Source: Sphingomonas sp. PP-F2F-A104-K0414 (lineage in GTDB: Bacteria; Pseudomonadota; Alphaproteobacteria; Sphingomonadales; Sphingomonadaceae). From it: DNA of 64,000 nucleotides. The notes under the pieces are model-generated. The model saw only the letters and a list, made by a program, of their open reading frames with translations. It ran no database searches and was not told the origin of the DNA. Position 1 is the stretch's first letter; each line of letters begins with the position of its first letter. Below are positions 15,976 through 23,289 of the stretch, one piece after another. The translations under genes were made by a program, and so were the position numbers. The stretch covers positions 1-64,000 of the forward strand of contig NZ_SLYD01000002.1 of the NCBI RefSeq assembly GCF_004340945.1, written 5' to 3'.

Positions 15976-16032
15976 CACTTGCGGGGTTTCCTAAACCGTA
16001 GGCCGCGTGTTCAAATCTCGCCGGGGGCACCA
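15976..16032 (+). other. Attachment site attR: 3' fragment of tRNA-Arg(CCU)
   Basis: A tRNA 3' part is recognisable: an anticodon loop TTCCTAA with CCU, a T-loop GTTCAAATC, and an acceptor 3' strand CGGGGGC followed by A and CCA (16030-16032). No 5' half (expected GCCCCCG acceptor strand, D-arm) is present upstream; the integrase gene ends just before. This is what remains when a phage integrates into a tRNA gene and leaves a duplicated 3' end. The T-stem and the anticodon stem have mismatches, so the fragment is diverging or the boundaries are uncertain. Confidence 0.7.
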
Positions 16033-16081
16033 GCCGTAGATCGTCGACGACCCGCTGCATTCGACAGGCCTTTCCCAGCGC

Positions 16082-17257
16082 TCAAGGCCGGGCGGTGGCC
16101 TCATAGGCGAGACCCGCTTCCAGTCCGCGCAACTCCGCCAGGCCGCGCAGTCGTCCGATCAGGGAATAGCCCGGATTGGTGCGCCGGTTGAGATCGTCTG
16201 CCATCTGGTGACCGTGATCCGGTCGCATTGGCAGCGATCGCCCCGTGCGCGCCTCCAACGCGATCAGTTCGGTGATGATGGCCGGCATGTTCGCATCACC
16301 CTCGAGATGTGCCGCCTCGTGGAAGGCACCATCGGGTTCGCGCTGCACCGATCGCAGATGGACGAAGCCGATGCTGTCACCGAGCCGCCGCACCATGCCC
16401 GGCAAATCATTGTCTGCGCGCACGCCGAACGAGCCGCTGCAAAAACACAGGCCGTTCGCGACGGAGGGCACCGCCGCCAACAATGCGCTCACGTCAGCCT
16501 CGGTGCTGACCACCCGGGGCAGGCCGAAGATCGGGAATGGCGGGTCGTCGGGATGCACCACGAGCCGGATCCCCTCCGCCTCGGCGACCGGGCAAACGGC
16601 CTCCAGGAACGCGACGTGATTGGCACGCAGCCGCGCTGCATCGACCTCGGCATAGGTTTCGATCTGTTCGAGCAACTGCGCCGAGCTGAAGCTCTCTTCG
16701 CTCCCCGGCAGGCCAGCGATGATCGTCCGTTCGAGCGTTGCGCGTGCCGCGTCGTCCATCGCCGCGAAACGCTCGCCGGCGATCGCGACGACATCGGGGG
16801 CATAATCCGCCTCGGCGCCGGGACGACGCAGGATGTGGATGTCGTAGGTGGCCAGCGCATGGAGTTCGAACCGCAGGGCACGCGCGCCGTCCGGCAGTTC
16901 CCAGCTCAGGTCGGTCCGTGTCCAATCGAGCAACGGCATGAAATTATAGGTCACGACCTCGATGCCCTGCCCGGCAAGGTTTCGCAGACTGGCGATATAG
17001 GCTTCGATCAAACGGTCCCAGTCACAGGAACGAGTCTTCAACGCTTCCGCAACGGGCAGGCTCTCGACCACTTTCCACGCCAGCCCGGCATCCTCGATGA
17101 TGCGGCGGCGCGTGGCGATGGCATCCATGGTCCACATCTCGCCATTCGCGACCTGATGCAGCGCCGTGACGATCCCGGTCGCGCCGGCTTGGCGGATGGC
17201 ATGAAGAGGCACAGGATCACTCGGGCCAAACCAGCGCATGGTCTGGGTCATCGTCAT
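16082..17257 (-). CDS. uxuA: Mannonate dehydratase
   Basis: A 391-residue enzyme that dehydrates D-mannonate to 2-keto-3-deoxygluconate in glucuronate catabolism. The N-terminus MRWFGPSDPVPLHAIRQAGATGIVTALH, the VVHPDDPPFPIFGLPR block and the metal-site end MRPDHGHQMADDL are all family signatures. Length fits E. coli UxuA (394). The gene faces the same way as the upstream GntR regulator, 111 bases apart, and a candidate operator lies between them. It is the first bacterial gene beyond the prophage end; no transporter or other uronate gene is in the window. Confidence 0.95.
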   Translation of the reverse strand: MTMTQTMRWFGPSDPVPLHAIRQAGATGIVTALHQVANGEMWTMDAIATRRRIIEDAGLAWKVVESLPVAEALKTRSCDWDRLIEAYIASLRNLAGQGIEVVTYNFMPLLDWTRTDLSWELPDGARALRFELHALATYDIHILRRPGAEADYAPDVVAIAGERFAAMDDAARATLERTIIAGLPGSEESFSSAQLLEQIETYAEVDAARLRANHVAFLEAVCPVAEAEGIRLVVHPDDPPFPIFGLPRVVSTEADVSALLAAVPSVANGLCFCSGSFGVRADNDLPGMVRRLGDSIGFVHLRSVQREPDGAFHEAAHLEGDANMPAIITELIALEARTGRSLPMRPDHGHQMADDLNRRTNPGYSLIGRLRGLAELRGLEAGLAYEATARP

Positions 17258-17330
17258 TTGGCAGCTATCCCCGTGCTAAGATCATGGCGAGCGCGACGCA
17301 TCCCCGTGGTAGTTGATAGCAGCTACGGAA

Positions 17331-17342
17331 TTGGTCTGACAA
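17331..17342. promoter_or_regulatory. Possible GntR-type operator upstream of uxuA
   Basis: The sequence TTGGTCTGACAA at 17331-17342 is a partly symmetric GT/AC-rich 12-mer of the kind bound by FadR-subfamily GntR regulators, located 74-85 bases before the uxuA start. Only one copy is evident, and its symmetry is imperfect, so the call is tentative. Confidence 0.3.
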
Positions 17343-17368
17343 CTTCTTACGGCCAGCTTGCGGGGGCA

Positions 17369-18166
17369 TTACGATGGCGCAATGCCGCCATAGCGTTGGC
17401 GGGTCTCGGCAAGTGCGAGCCGTGCCTGCTCCATCGCCATTTCCTCGGTCTGGAACAGCAGATGGTCCATCACCGACGTCAGGTGCGCGCGCATCGCCGC
17501 CCTTGCGCCGACTGCGTCGCGGGCGCGCAAGGCATCGACGATCGCAGCATGTTCGGCCACCACCGGCCGGACCTTCGCATTGCGCGCCTTGGCGTGGAGC
17601 AGCGCGCATTCGGGAGACGTCGATCGAAGATGCCACAGATCCTCGATCGTCCGGACGACACCGGCGTTCCGGGTCGCCTTTGCGATCGCCATGTGGAAGT
17701 CGCGGTCGGCAATTTCTGTCACTTCGGCAAGCAGGTTTTCGGTTGTCATCGCATCGACCAGACCGTCGAGCACGCGCACCTCCGCGTCACTGATCTGGAC
17801 GGCCGCCAGTGCCGCCGCCTCGCCCTCGAACATGATCCGCGCCTCGGTCAGTTCGAAGGCGGTGATCGCGAAACCGGGCTCTTCCCCCTGCCCCGGCAAC
17901 CGGCAGACATACGCCCCGGAGCCGACGCGCACTTCTATCAGGCCCTGTACTTCCAATGCGATCAGGGCTTCACGTACCGCCGGGCGGCTTGCGCCGTAAT
18001 CGATCGCCAGCTCTCGCTCCGCGGGCAGCCTGTCGCCAATGGCATAGGTTCCCATCGTCAACTGCTCGACCAGCTGCCGTGCAATACGCTGATAAAGCCG
18101 GTCATTGGCCGGAGGATCATAGGCTCCCACCGTGGACAGTGTCTTGCGTGCTGCAGCTTTCGCCAT
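17369..18166 (-). CDS. GntR/FadR-family regulator of uronate metabolism
   Basis: A 265-residue regulator. A winged helix spans about residues 20-90 (LYQRIARQLVEQLTMGTYAIGD, ERELAIDYGASRPAVREALIAL, QGLIEVRVGSGAYV). An all-helical FCD ligand-binding domain follows with conserved metal-site residues in DRDFHMAIAKATRN and in EHAAIVDALRARD. It is the UxuR/ExuR-like type and is encoded directly before uxuA, so it likely represses uxuA until an aldonate or uronate is present. The ATG at 18166 is chosen; a TTG 10 codons upstream is also in frame. Confidence 0.88.
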   Translation of the reverse strand: MAKAAARKTLSTVGAYDPPANDRLYQRIARQLVEQLTMGTYAIGDRLPAERELAIDYGASRPAVREALIALEVQGLIEVRVGSGAYVCRLPGQGEEPGFAITAFELTEARIMFEGEAAALAAVQISDAEVRVLDGLVDAMTTENLLAEVTEIADRDFHMAIAKATRNAGVVRTIEDLWHLRSTSPECALLHAKARNAKVRPVVAEHAAIVDALRARDAVGARAAMRAHLTSVMDHLLFQTEEMAMEQARLALAETRQRYGGIAPS

Positions 18167-18196
18167 CGGACTTACCAATCGATCGTATTCAGCCAA

Positions 18197-18575
18197 ACGC
18201 TACATCGTAGGCAGCGGCGTGGAAAGGCATCATCGCGCGCGAGCCGCCGTCGTTCCAGGCTGCTCCGCTTCGCGCCCCGCCATCGTCAGGATGTTGGGGC
18301 CTCGACCTCGACATGGCCGGCCCTGCGACTTTTGACCGCCACGATTGGGCAGCGTGTGCGAGACTAGACTGTTCATGACGAGGTGTCCCTCGGCGCGCCA
18401 TCAAGGCGGACGACGCCACTAATCGTACATTTCGTCCCAGACGCGCCAGCAGACTGATGGTGCGGTACGTGCGTTGGGGAATAGGGAAGGCGTCAATCGG
18501 GCGGTCACTACGGTTGCCACTTTGCACTTTGGTCGTCTAGCCCCGCCATCGAAGCATTACCCTGTCAGCCTGAAC
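18197..18575. other. Intergenic region with no supported gene
   Basis: A 379-base stretch between the GntR gene and the next minus-strand gene. Open frames here are shadows or read as composition-driven random peptides rich in Arg and Ala. I see no tRNA, no repeated palindrome and no ribosome site that decides a start. It probably carries the promoter of the regulator gene. Confidence 0.4.
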
Positions 18576-18830
18576 CTAGCTGGATTTCGCTCTACCGAAC
18601 TGCCACCAGCGACGCGGTGCGCGTAGATCGAGTCCGCGCGATGTCGACGCACGCCCCAGATCGCGTGTCAGCGACCGTAATTGACGATCGTTCAGCGCGA
18701 CCGAGACTCGCGTGAGGCGCCCCGCTGCATAATCTGCGGCCGTCCCGGCAACCTGAATCGTCAGCATGATGCCGTTGCTCGAGGGAACCCTCTTCCAGCC
18801 AACCAGCGCACCCGTCACTTCGACAGACAT
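18576..18830 (-). CDS. Hypothetical protein (84 aa)
   Basis: A small protein starting MSVEVTGALVGWKRVPSSNG with a beta-rich first half (GIMLTIQVAGTAADYAAGRL, TRVSVALNDRQLRSLTRDLG) and a basic C-terminus (APRRWWQFGRAK). A ribosome site GTGGAGAGAG stands just before the ATG at 18830; an upstream ATG adds 13 residues. The pattern of small conserved hypothetical proteins in sphingomonads fits, but I cannot assign a family. It is transcribed alone. Confidence 0.6.
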   Translation of the reverse strand: MSVEVTGALVGWKRVPSSNGIMLTIQVAGTAADYAAGRLTRVSVALNDRQLRSLTRDLGRASTSRGLDLRAPRRWWQFGRAKSS

Positions 18831-19217
18831 AACTCTCTCCACGTCCCCCAACCCGACCGGCGATGCCAAGGCCTGCGTTCGGAACGCGGCGATGGCGGAT
18901 CGAGTAAAGGATTGTCAATGCAGCGCATTCTGGGGTGCATGCAATGGCGAAGTCTCACCGCGGGGCAGATACGCTACACGCCCCGCGGCGCGGTTTGCAT
19001 ACCGCCGCGAAGGTTAACGCATTATAAAATACCCTATGTCGCCGCTCATTGTCGCGTGGCCTGTCAGCGTCAGGCGCGTTCGGCTCCATCCCAGCATGGC
19101 GTTCGCGGCGACCGTCGTCACGGCCGCTGGCAAAATCGCCATGCTGGATCGGCCAAGGTTTGCAATCGTTCGTTCGTAAGCCTTTGCGCAATCGCCTTAA
19201 TCAGGCAAACGGCTCCG
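18831..19217. other. Intergenic region with AT-rich patch
   Basis: A 387-base spacer between a minus-strand hypothetical and a plus-strand secreted protein. A short AT-rich patch around 19015-19040 (CATTATAAAATACCC) contains a TATAAAAT-like element that may be a promoter -10 region for the secreted protein. No gene with a ribosome site and sensible composition is evident. Confidence 0.35.
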
Positions 19218-19550
19218 ATGATACTGGTCTCGCTCATGCTGGCGCTCGCTCTCGCGCCTCCACCGTCAAATGGTACCCCATCGGCCAAGGCTGCCTGGGA
19301 AAGCTGCCTTCAGACATTTGCGCAAGTCGAGAGCCTCGGTTCGAAGAGCGACGTCACGATAGCAGTCGGCGCGTTGGCGGCGTGCTCATCCGATCGCGAT
19401 CGGTACACGAAATCGCTGATCCGTGAGGCTGGCGCATCGCCGCAGACCGGTCAGACGGCCATCGAACGCGCGCAAAAACAGATCGCAGCCGATCAACGCG
19501 ATCTGACTATCCGGCTTCTGAGCTTTATCCGGCGCGCTCGACGCGTCTAA
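19218..19550 (+). CDS. Hypothetical secreted protein (110 aa)
   Basis: Starts MILVSLMLALALAPPPSN, a plausible Sec signal peptide of about 17 residues, followed by a helical, polar chain (SAKAAWESCLQTFAQVESL, TAIERAQKQIAADQRDL) with two cysteines. The start is taken at the ATG at 19218 because it gives a signal peptide; the open frame continues far upstream without one. No family is recognised. An unmodified periplasmic protein is likely. Confidence 0.6.
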   Translation: MILVSLMLALALAPPPSNGTPSAKAAWESCLQTFAQVESLGSKSDVTIAVGALAACSSDRDRYTKSLIREAGASPQTGQTAIERAQKQIAADQRDLTIRLLSFIRRARRV

Positions 19551-19620
19551 CATTCGCACACCGGAACGATCGCAATCATCCCCGTCATCCGCCTTACCCG
19601 CAAAGATCCGCGGCCGACGC

Positions 19621-20052
19621 TTAGTTGAGCTTTTCGGGCGGCGCGATCGGTAGCGGCAGCGGCGTGATCGCTATCCCATCGTCGACCAGCGCCTTGGCAT
19701 CTGCGAGACTGGCCTGACCGTGAATGGTCGCCTGTTTCTCCTCGCCCAGATGCATCGCACGGGCGCGTTCGGCAAATGCCGGGCCGACCCATTGCGAGGA
19801 TTTGAGCGCTTCGGCCTGTCGGGCGGCGATCAGTTTCATCACCGCCTTGGCCGCATCCGGCGTCGGCGAGTCGGGCGTCCTGTTGCCCTTGGCTGCAATC
19901 GCGGGTGCCATCAGCGCCTTGGTGATGTCGGCGCTGTCGCAGAGTGGGCACCGGACCTGGCTTGCGGTGCGCTGATCTTCATACGCGCTACTCGACCCGA
20001 ACCACGCCTCGAAGACGTGGCCGCCGCCGCATTTGAGGTCGAACACGATCAT
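19621..20052 (-). CDS. DUF1178 family zinc-ribbon protein
   Basis: A 143-residue protein with the family opening MIVFDLKCGGGHVFEAWFGSSSAYEDQ, then a CPLC zinc knuckle near residue 35 (VRCPLCDSADITKALMAP). The C-terminal half is helical and ends in a TPLPLPI segment. DUF1178 is conserved in alphaproteobacteria and has no proven function. Its start overlaps the end of the nitrilase gene, so the pair is an operon, which continues with glutaredoxin and ComF. Confidence 0.88.
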   Translation of the reverse strand: MIVFDLKCGGGHVFEAWFGSSSAYEDQRTASQVRCPLCDSADITKALMAPAIAAKGNRTPDSPTPDAAKAVMKLIAARQAEALKSSQWVGPAFAERARAMHLGEEKQATIHGQASLADAKALVDDGIAITPLPLPIAPPEKLN

Positions 20053-20876
20053 CGGACGATCGTGACGGGGGGTATCGGCCGGCGGTGTTGCAGCACAGGA
20101 ATACGCGATCGGACCGCGTCAACTTGCGCGGGATCGAGGTCGACGACGGCGAGACCCGTAGCCTCTGCCATGTCCAGGATCACCTCACCCCAGGGGTCGA
20201 TCACCAGCGAATGTCCATAGGTTGTGCGCCCATCGGCATGGGTCCCGGTCTGCGCGGCGGCGACGACATAGGCTCCGGCCTCGATCGCGCGGGCGCGTAA
20301 CAGGACGTGCCAATGCGCAGCCCCGGTCGGTTGCGTGAATGCAGCAGGGACCGAGAGGATCGTCGCGCCCACATCGCTGAGCGCGCGATACAGATCGGCA
20401 AAGCGAAGGTCGTAGCAGATCGACGCACCGACCCTTCCCGCAGGCGTATCGACCACCACCGCGGTGTCGCCGCCAACATAGGCGGCGGATTCGCGCCAGC
20501 TTTCGCCCGACGGCAGGTCGACGTCGAACAGATGCAGCTTGTCATAGCGCGCCCGGATCACCCCCGCCGCATCGATCAGAAAGCCGCGATTGGCGAACTT
20601 GCCGTCTGGGCGCCGGACCGCGAGTGACCCGAGATGCACCCAGATGCCCATCTCTGCCGCCGCCCTGCGCACTGCGGCCAGGACGATGTCGGTATCTTCG
20701 GCAACGATAGCGGCTCCGGCTCGCGCACGGTCACGATCGATCAGCCCGGACATTTCGGGCGTGAACAGCATGGTGGCGCCCTGTCCCCCCGCGGCGCGGA
20801 TCGCATCGACCAGCGTAGCGGCGTTGACCGCGGGATCGATCCCGCTGGTCATCTGGAGGACGCCGATCCGTGGCAT
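20049..20876 (-). CDS. Carbon-nitrogen hydrolase (nitrilase superfamily, Nit-like)
   Basis: A 275-residue omega-amidase/Nit-type hydrolase. The catalytic triad is visible: Glu41 in FTPEMSGL, Lys113 in YDKLHLFDV and Cys154 in SICYDLRF. Proteins of this branch remove deaminated glutathione or similar amides; the exact substrate is not deduced. The gene overlaps glutaredoxin (TGATG) and DUF1178 (four bases), which agrees with a damage-repair link to glutathione metabolism. That link is inference. Confidence 0.9.
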   Translation of the reverse strand: MPRIGVLQMTSGIDPAVNAATLVDAIRAAGGQGATMLFTPEMSGLIDRDRARAGAAIVAEDTDIVLAAVRRAAAEMGIWVHLGSLAVRRPDGKFANRGFLIDAAGVIRARYDKLHLFDVDLPSGESWRESAAYVGGDTAVVVDTPAGRVGASICYDLRFADLYRALSDVGATILSVPAAFTQPTGAAHWHVLLRARAIEAGAYVVAAAQTGTHADGRTTYGHSLVIDPWGEVILDMAEATGLAVVDLDPAQVDAVRSRIPVLQHRRPIPPVTIVR

Positions 20877-21130
20877 CAGGCGAGCAGCGGGTCGAGGCCA
20901 CCCTTTGCGTCGAGCGCGGCCAGGTCGTCCGACCCGCCGATGTGCTTACCATCGATAAAGACCTGCGGCATCGTCATGCGCCCGCCCGATCGCTCGACCA
21001 TTTCCGCCTTTTTCGGGCCGCCCATCGTGACGTCGAACGTCTCGGGCTCGACACCCTTCGATGCGAGAAGTTTCATCGCCCGCGAGCAATAGGGGCAGAA
21101 CTGCTTTATGTAGATTTCAACTTTAGCCAT
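20876..21130 (-). CDS. grxC: Glutaredoxin 3
   Basis: An 84-residue dithiol glutaredoxin with the active site C12-P-Y-C15 and the GSH-binding features TMPQVFIDGKHIGGSDDL. Length and motif fit GrxC, which reduces protein and glutathione disulfides using glutathione. Its stop overlaps the nitrilase start. It lies between the nitrilase and comF, a common alphaproteobacterial arrangement. Confidence 0.95.
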   Translation of the reverse strand: MAKVEIYIKQFCPYCSRAMKLLASKGVEPETFDVTMGGPKKAEMVERSGGRMTMPQVFIDGKHIGGSDDLAALDAKGGLDPLLA

Positions 21131-21161
21131 TCGTCGGAAATGTGGTTCGATGCCGCTCTTG

Positions 21162-21911
21162 TCAATCGTCACGGTCCGCCGACAGCACACGCGCCCAGCA
21201 TAATATCGTGACGGAGCGGGCACCTGCGCGCAGCAGAACGCGGGTGCACGCGTCTGCGGTCGCGCCGCTGGTGTAGACGTCATCGACCAGAACGACGGTC
21301 TTGCCGCGTACGCGTTCGGCCGCCTCGATCGCGAACGCACCCGCGACGACCCGAGCGCGTTGTCGCCCTCCCAAGCCGCGTAAGACGACGGTGCGACGCG
21401 GCCGGACGAGCACGTCGCGGTCCTCTGGGACGGCACTCAGTTTGGCCAGGGCTTGCGCGATCAATGCCGCCTGGTTGAAGCCGCGCGACCAGATCCGCCG
21501 ACGATGCAGCGGGACTGGAACGAGCAGGTCGGTCTCGGCCGGGATCAGCCATCGCATCCGCAACGCCATCGTTTCGGCAAAGGCCGTCCGCCCGCCATAT
21601 TTCAGGCGAAGCGCAAGACTGCGGGCGACCGGCCCATAGGCTACAGCCGCGCGCACGCCCGCATGGCGCGGCGGATCGCGCAGGCAGGCGCCACAGCGCG
21701 CATCGGCGCCGCGATCAAACGCGAACGGACGATTGCATCCGGCGCACCAGGGCGGTGCGATGAAGCGCAGGCTGGACCAGCATACCGCGCAGAACCTATG
21801 ATCCTGCGCGACCGGGTCGCCGCACCCGGCGCAGCGCGGCGGCAACGCGGCGTCGACGATATGGCGTAGCGCGCTCGGCAGTTTGAAAAGCTGGTTCAAG
21901 CGCGGTTGCAA
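21162..21911 (-). CDS. comF: ComF family phosphoribosyltransferase-like protein
   Basis: A 249-residue ComF/GntX protein. The N-terminal zinc region has four CxxC pairs (PRCAGCGD, FCAVCW, WCAGCNRPF, RCGACLRDPPRH), followed by a phosphoribosyltransferase domain with LLVPVPLHRRRIWSRGFNQ and a PRPP-loop VVLVDDVYTSGATADAC. The start is set at a TTG (21911) because AAAAGGAGG lies seven bases before it; a longer frame from an ATG at 22073 would overlap the divergent methyltransferase. ComF proteins are needed for DNA uptake in competent bacteria; elsewhere the function is unclear. Confidence 0.9.
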   Translation of the reverse strand: MQPRLNQLFKLPSALRHIVDAALPPRCAGCGDPVAQDHRFCAVCWSSLRFIAPPWCAGCNRPFAFDRGADARCGACLRDPPRHAGVRAAVAYGPVARSLALRLKYGGRTAFAETMALRMRWLIPAETDLLVPVPLHRRRIWSRGFNQAALIAQALAKLSAVPEDRDVLVRPRRTVVLRGLGGRQRARVVAGAFAIEAAERVRGKTVVLVDDVYTSGATADACTRVLLRAGARSVTILCWARVLSADRDD

Positions 21912-21989
21912 AGGCAGGCCTCCTTTTCCGGGGCCGCTGTTTGCGCCGTACCCCTTGTCGGCGATGCCGGTGCGCGGCACAAGCGCCCC

Positions 21990-22832
21990 GTGTCCGATCA
22001 AGCCCCCGAAATCTTCGACCGCGCCGCGCGGCGCCACCGCCGCGATCGCGCTACGCCCGACTATGCCGAGCACGACTTTCTCCGCGCGACGATGCTCGAC
22101 GGGATCGCGGAGCGGCTGGAGGCCGTGACGCGGTCGTTCGCCGATATCCTCGATCTCGGCTGTTTCGATGCCGCGTTTCCGGCGCCGATCGGTGCGCGGA
22201 TCGCGCGGTGCGATCCAGGCTATGCCTTTGCCGCCAATGCAAACGGCGTGCAGGCCGATGAAGACCGGCTGCCGTTCGCCGATGCCAGCTTCGACCTTGT
22301 CGTGAGCGCGGGCGTCCTCGACCAGGTCGACGACCTGCCCGGCGCGTTGTCGCTGATCCGGCGCGTACTGCGCCCCGACGGTCTCTTCCTTGGCGCGTTC
22401 GTCGGCGCCGGCAGCCTGCCTGCCTTGCGCGCCGCACTCCGCGTCGCCGAGGCCGACCGGCCGGCGGCACGCTTACATCCTCAGATCGACGTCCGCTCCG
22501 CCGGCGACCTGCTGATGCGCGCGGGCTTTGCGCTGCCGGTCGCGGACGTCGAGACGCTCGATGTCGGCTACCGCGATCTCGGACGATTACTGGGTGATCT
22601 GCGCGGGATGGCAGCAAGCAACATGCTCAAACAGCGCCAACCGATGTCGCGTGAAATCTTCGGGCGGACGCTGGCCGCATTCGGCGATGCCGCCGACGAC
22701 CGCGGCCGGACGCACGAGACGTTCCAGATCGTGTTCCTGACGGGCTGGTCCCCCGACCCGTCGCAGCCAAAGCCGGCACGACGGGGCAGCGCGACCACCT
22801 CGATGACGGACGCGCTGAAGCCTCGAGGCTAG
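21990..22832 (+). CDS. SAM-dependent methyltransferase, BioC/NDUFAF5-like
   Basis: A 280-residue class I methyltransferase. The N-terminus SDQAPEIFDRAARRHRRDRA is typical of the NDUFAF5/BioC-like group. Motif I is degenerate (ILDLGCFDAAF) and motif II is DLVVSAGVLDQVDDLPGAL. The GTG at 21990 is the likely start, since it gives the family N-terminus; no clear ribosome site is seen. Group members act as malonyl-ACP methyltransferases or as arginine hydroxylases in complex I assembly. It is divergent from comF. Confidence 0.8.
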   Translation: MSDQAPEIFDRAARRHRRDRATPDYAEHDFLRATMLDGIAERLEAVTRSFADILDLGCFDAAFPAPIGARIARCDPGYAFAANANGVQADEDRLPFADASFDLVVSAGVLDQVDDLPGALSLIRRVLRPDGLFLGAFVGAGSLPALRAALRVAEADRPAARLHPQIDVRSAGDLLMRAGFALPVADVETLDVGYRDLGRLLGDLRGMAASNMLKQRQPMSREIFGRTLAAFGDAADDRGRTHETFQIVFLTGWSPDPSQPKPARRGSATTSMTDALKPRG

Positions 22833-23228
22833 CTAGCCGATCATCCCTTCGCCTTCGGCATCGCGCGCCAAGATCCGGCCCATCGCGTCGAACAGCGAAT
22901 CCATCGCCACCGGTTTGAAGATCACGTCATCCGCGCCGGCGACGAGGCAGCGCTGGCGAAGATCGGGGGCGATATCTGCCGTCACGACGATGATCGGCAC
23001 GCGGCCCTTGGCATCGTCCCGCGCGCGAATGTGTTTGATCGCGGTCACGCCGTCCATGCCGGGCATCCGCAGATCGACCAAGATCATCGCGAAGTCCTGC
23101 TCGTCGATGATTTCCAGGCCCCGTTCGGCGCTTTCCGCCTCTACCATCGTCACGCCGGCGACATCGAGCATGTCCTTCACGACACGTCGGTTCATCCGGT
23201 CGTCCTCGATGAAGAGAACGTTCACCAT
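22833..23228 (-). CDS. Single-domain response regulator (CheY-like)
   Basis: A 131-residue receiver domain. Acidic pocket residues are Glu8, Asp9 and Asp10; the phosphoacceptor is Asp52 (LVDLRMPGMDG), the switch Thr83 (VVTADIA) and the lysine Lys105 (FKPVA). It has no output domain. An ATG 18 codons upstream is possible. The gene follows the hybrid histidine kinase on the same strand with only a few bases between, so it is likely its phosphotransfer partner. Confidence 0.9.
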   Translation of the reverse strand: MVNVLFIEDDRMNRRVVKDMLDVAGVTMVEAESAERGLEIIDEQDFAMILVDLRMPGMDGVTAIKHIRARDDAKGRVPIIVVTADIAPDLRQRCLVAGADDVIFKPVAMDSLFDAMGRILARDAEGEGMIG

Positions 23229-23289
23229 CGCCTCGTCGATAGCAGCACTTGCGAGGGAATTACGGCGGACATAATCGTGCATCTACGCT

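Larger units (their letters stand above)
1..16032 (+). mobile_element. P2-like prophage, right-hand part (tail, regulation, replication, integration modules)
   Basis: Contiguous phage genes run from the left edge of the window to a tRNA 3' fragment at the right. The tail genes V, W, FI, FII, E/E', T, U and D follow the P2 family in sequence type and length. They are followed by a repressor/Cro switch, an Ogr-like activator, a primase-helicase, and an integrase next to the attachment site. Capsid, terminase, portal, lysis and the J/I/H baseplate genes are not in the window and would have to lie to the left. No gene in this block is visibly broken, so the element may be intact; that is inference, because the other half is not visible. 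Confidence 0.93.

Noticed and set aside
16208..18367. A 719-residue open frame on the plus strand opposite uxuA and its regulator
   Set aside because: It lies antisense to two well-supported genes; its composition (Arg/His/Gln-rich without domains) is typical of the opposite strand of high-GC genes, and no ribosome site decides a start.
18189..18527. A 112-residue minus-strand frame upstream of the GntR gene
   Set aside because: No ribosome site and random Arg/Ser composition; it may be chance or a decayed remnant.
22051..22617. A minus-strand Arg-rich frame opposite the methyltransferase
   Set aside because: It is composed almost only of Arg, Ala, Gly and Ser, typical of antisense frames in GC-rich DNA.
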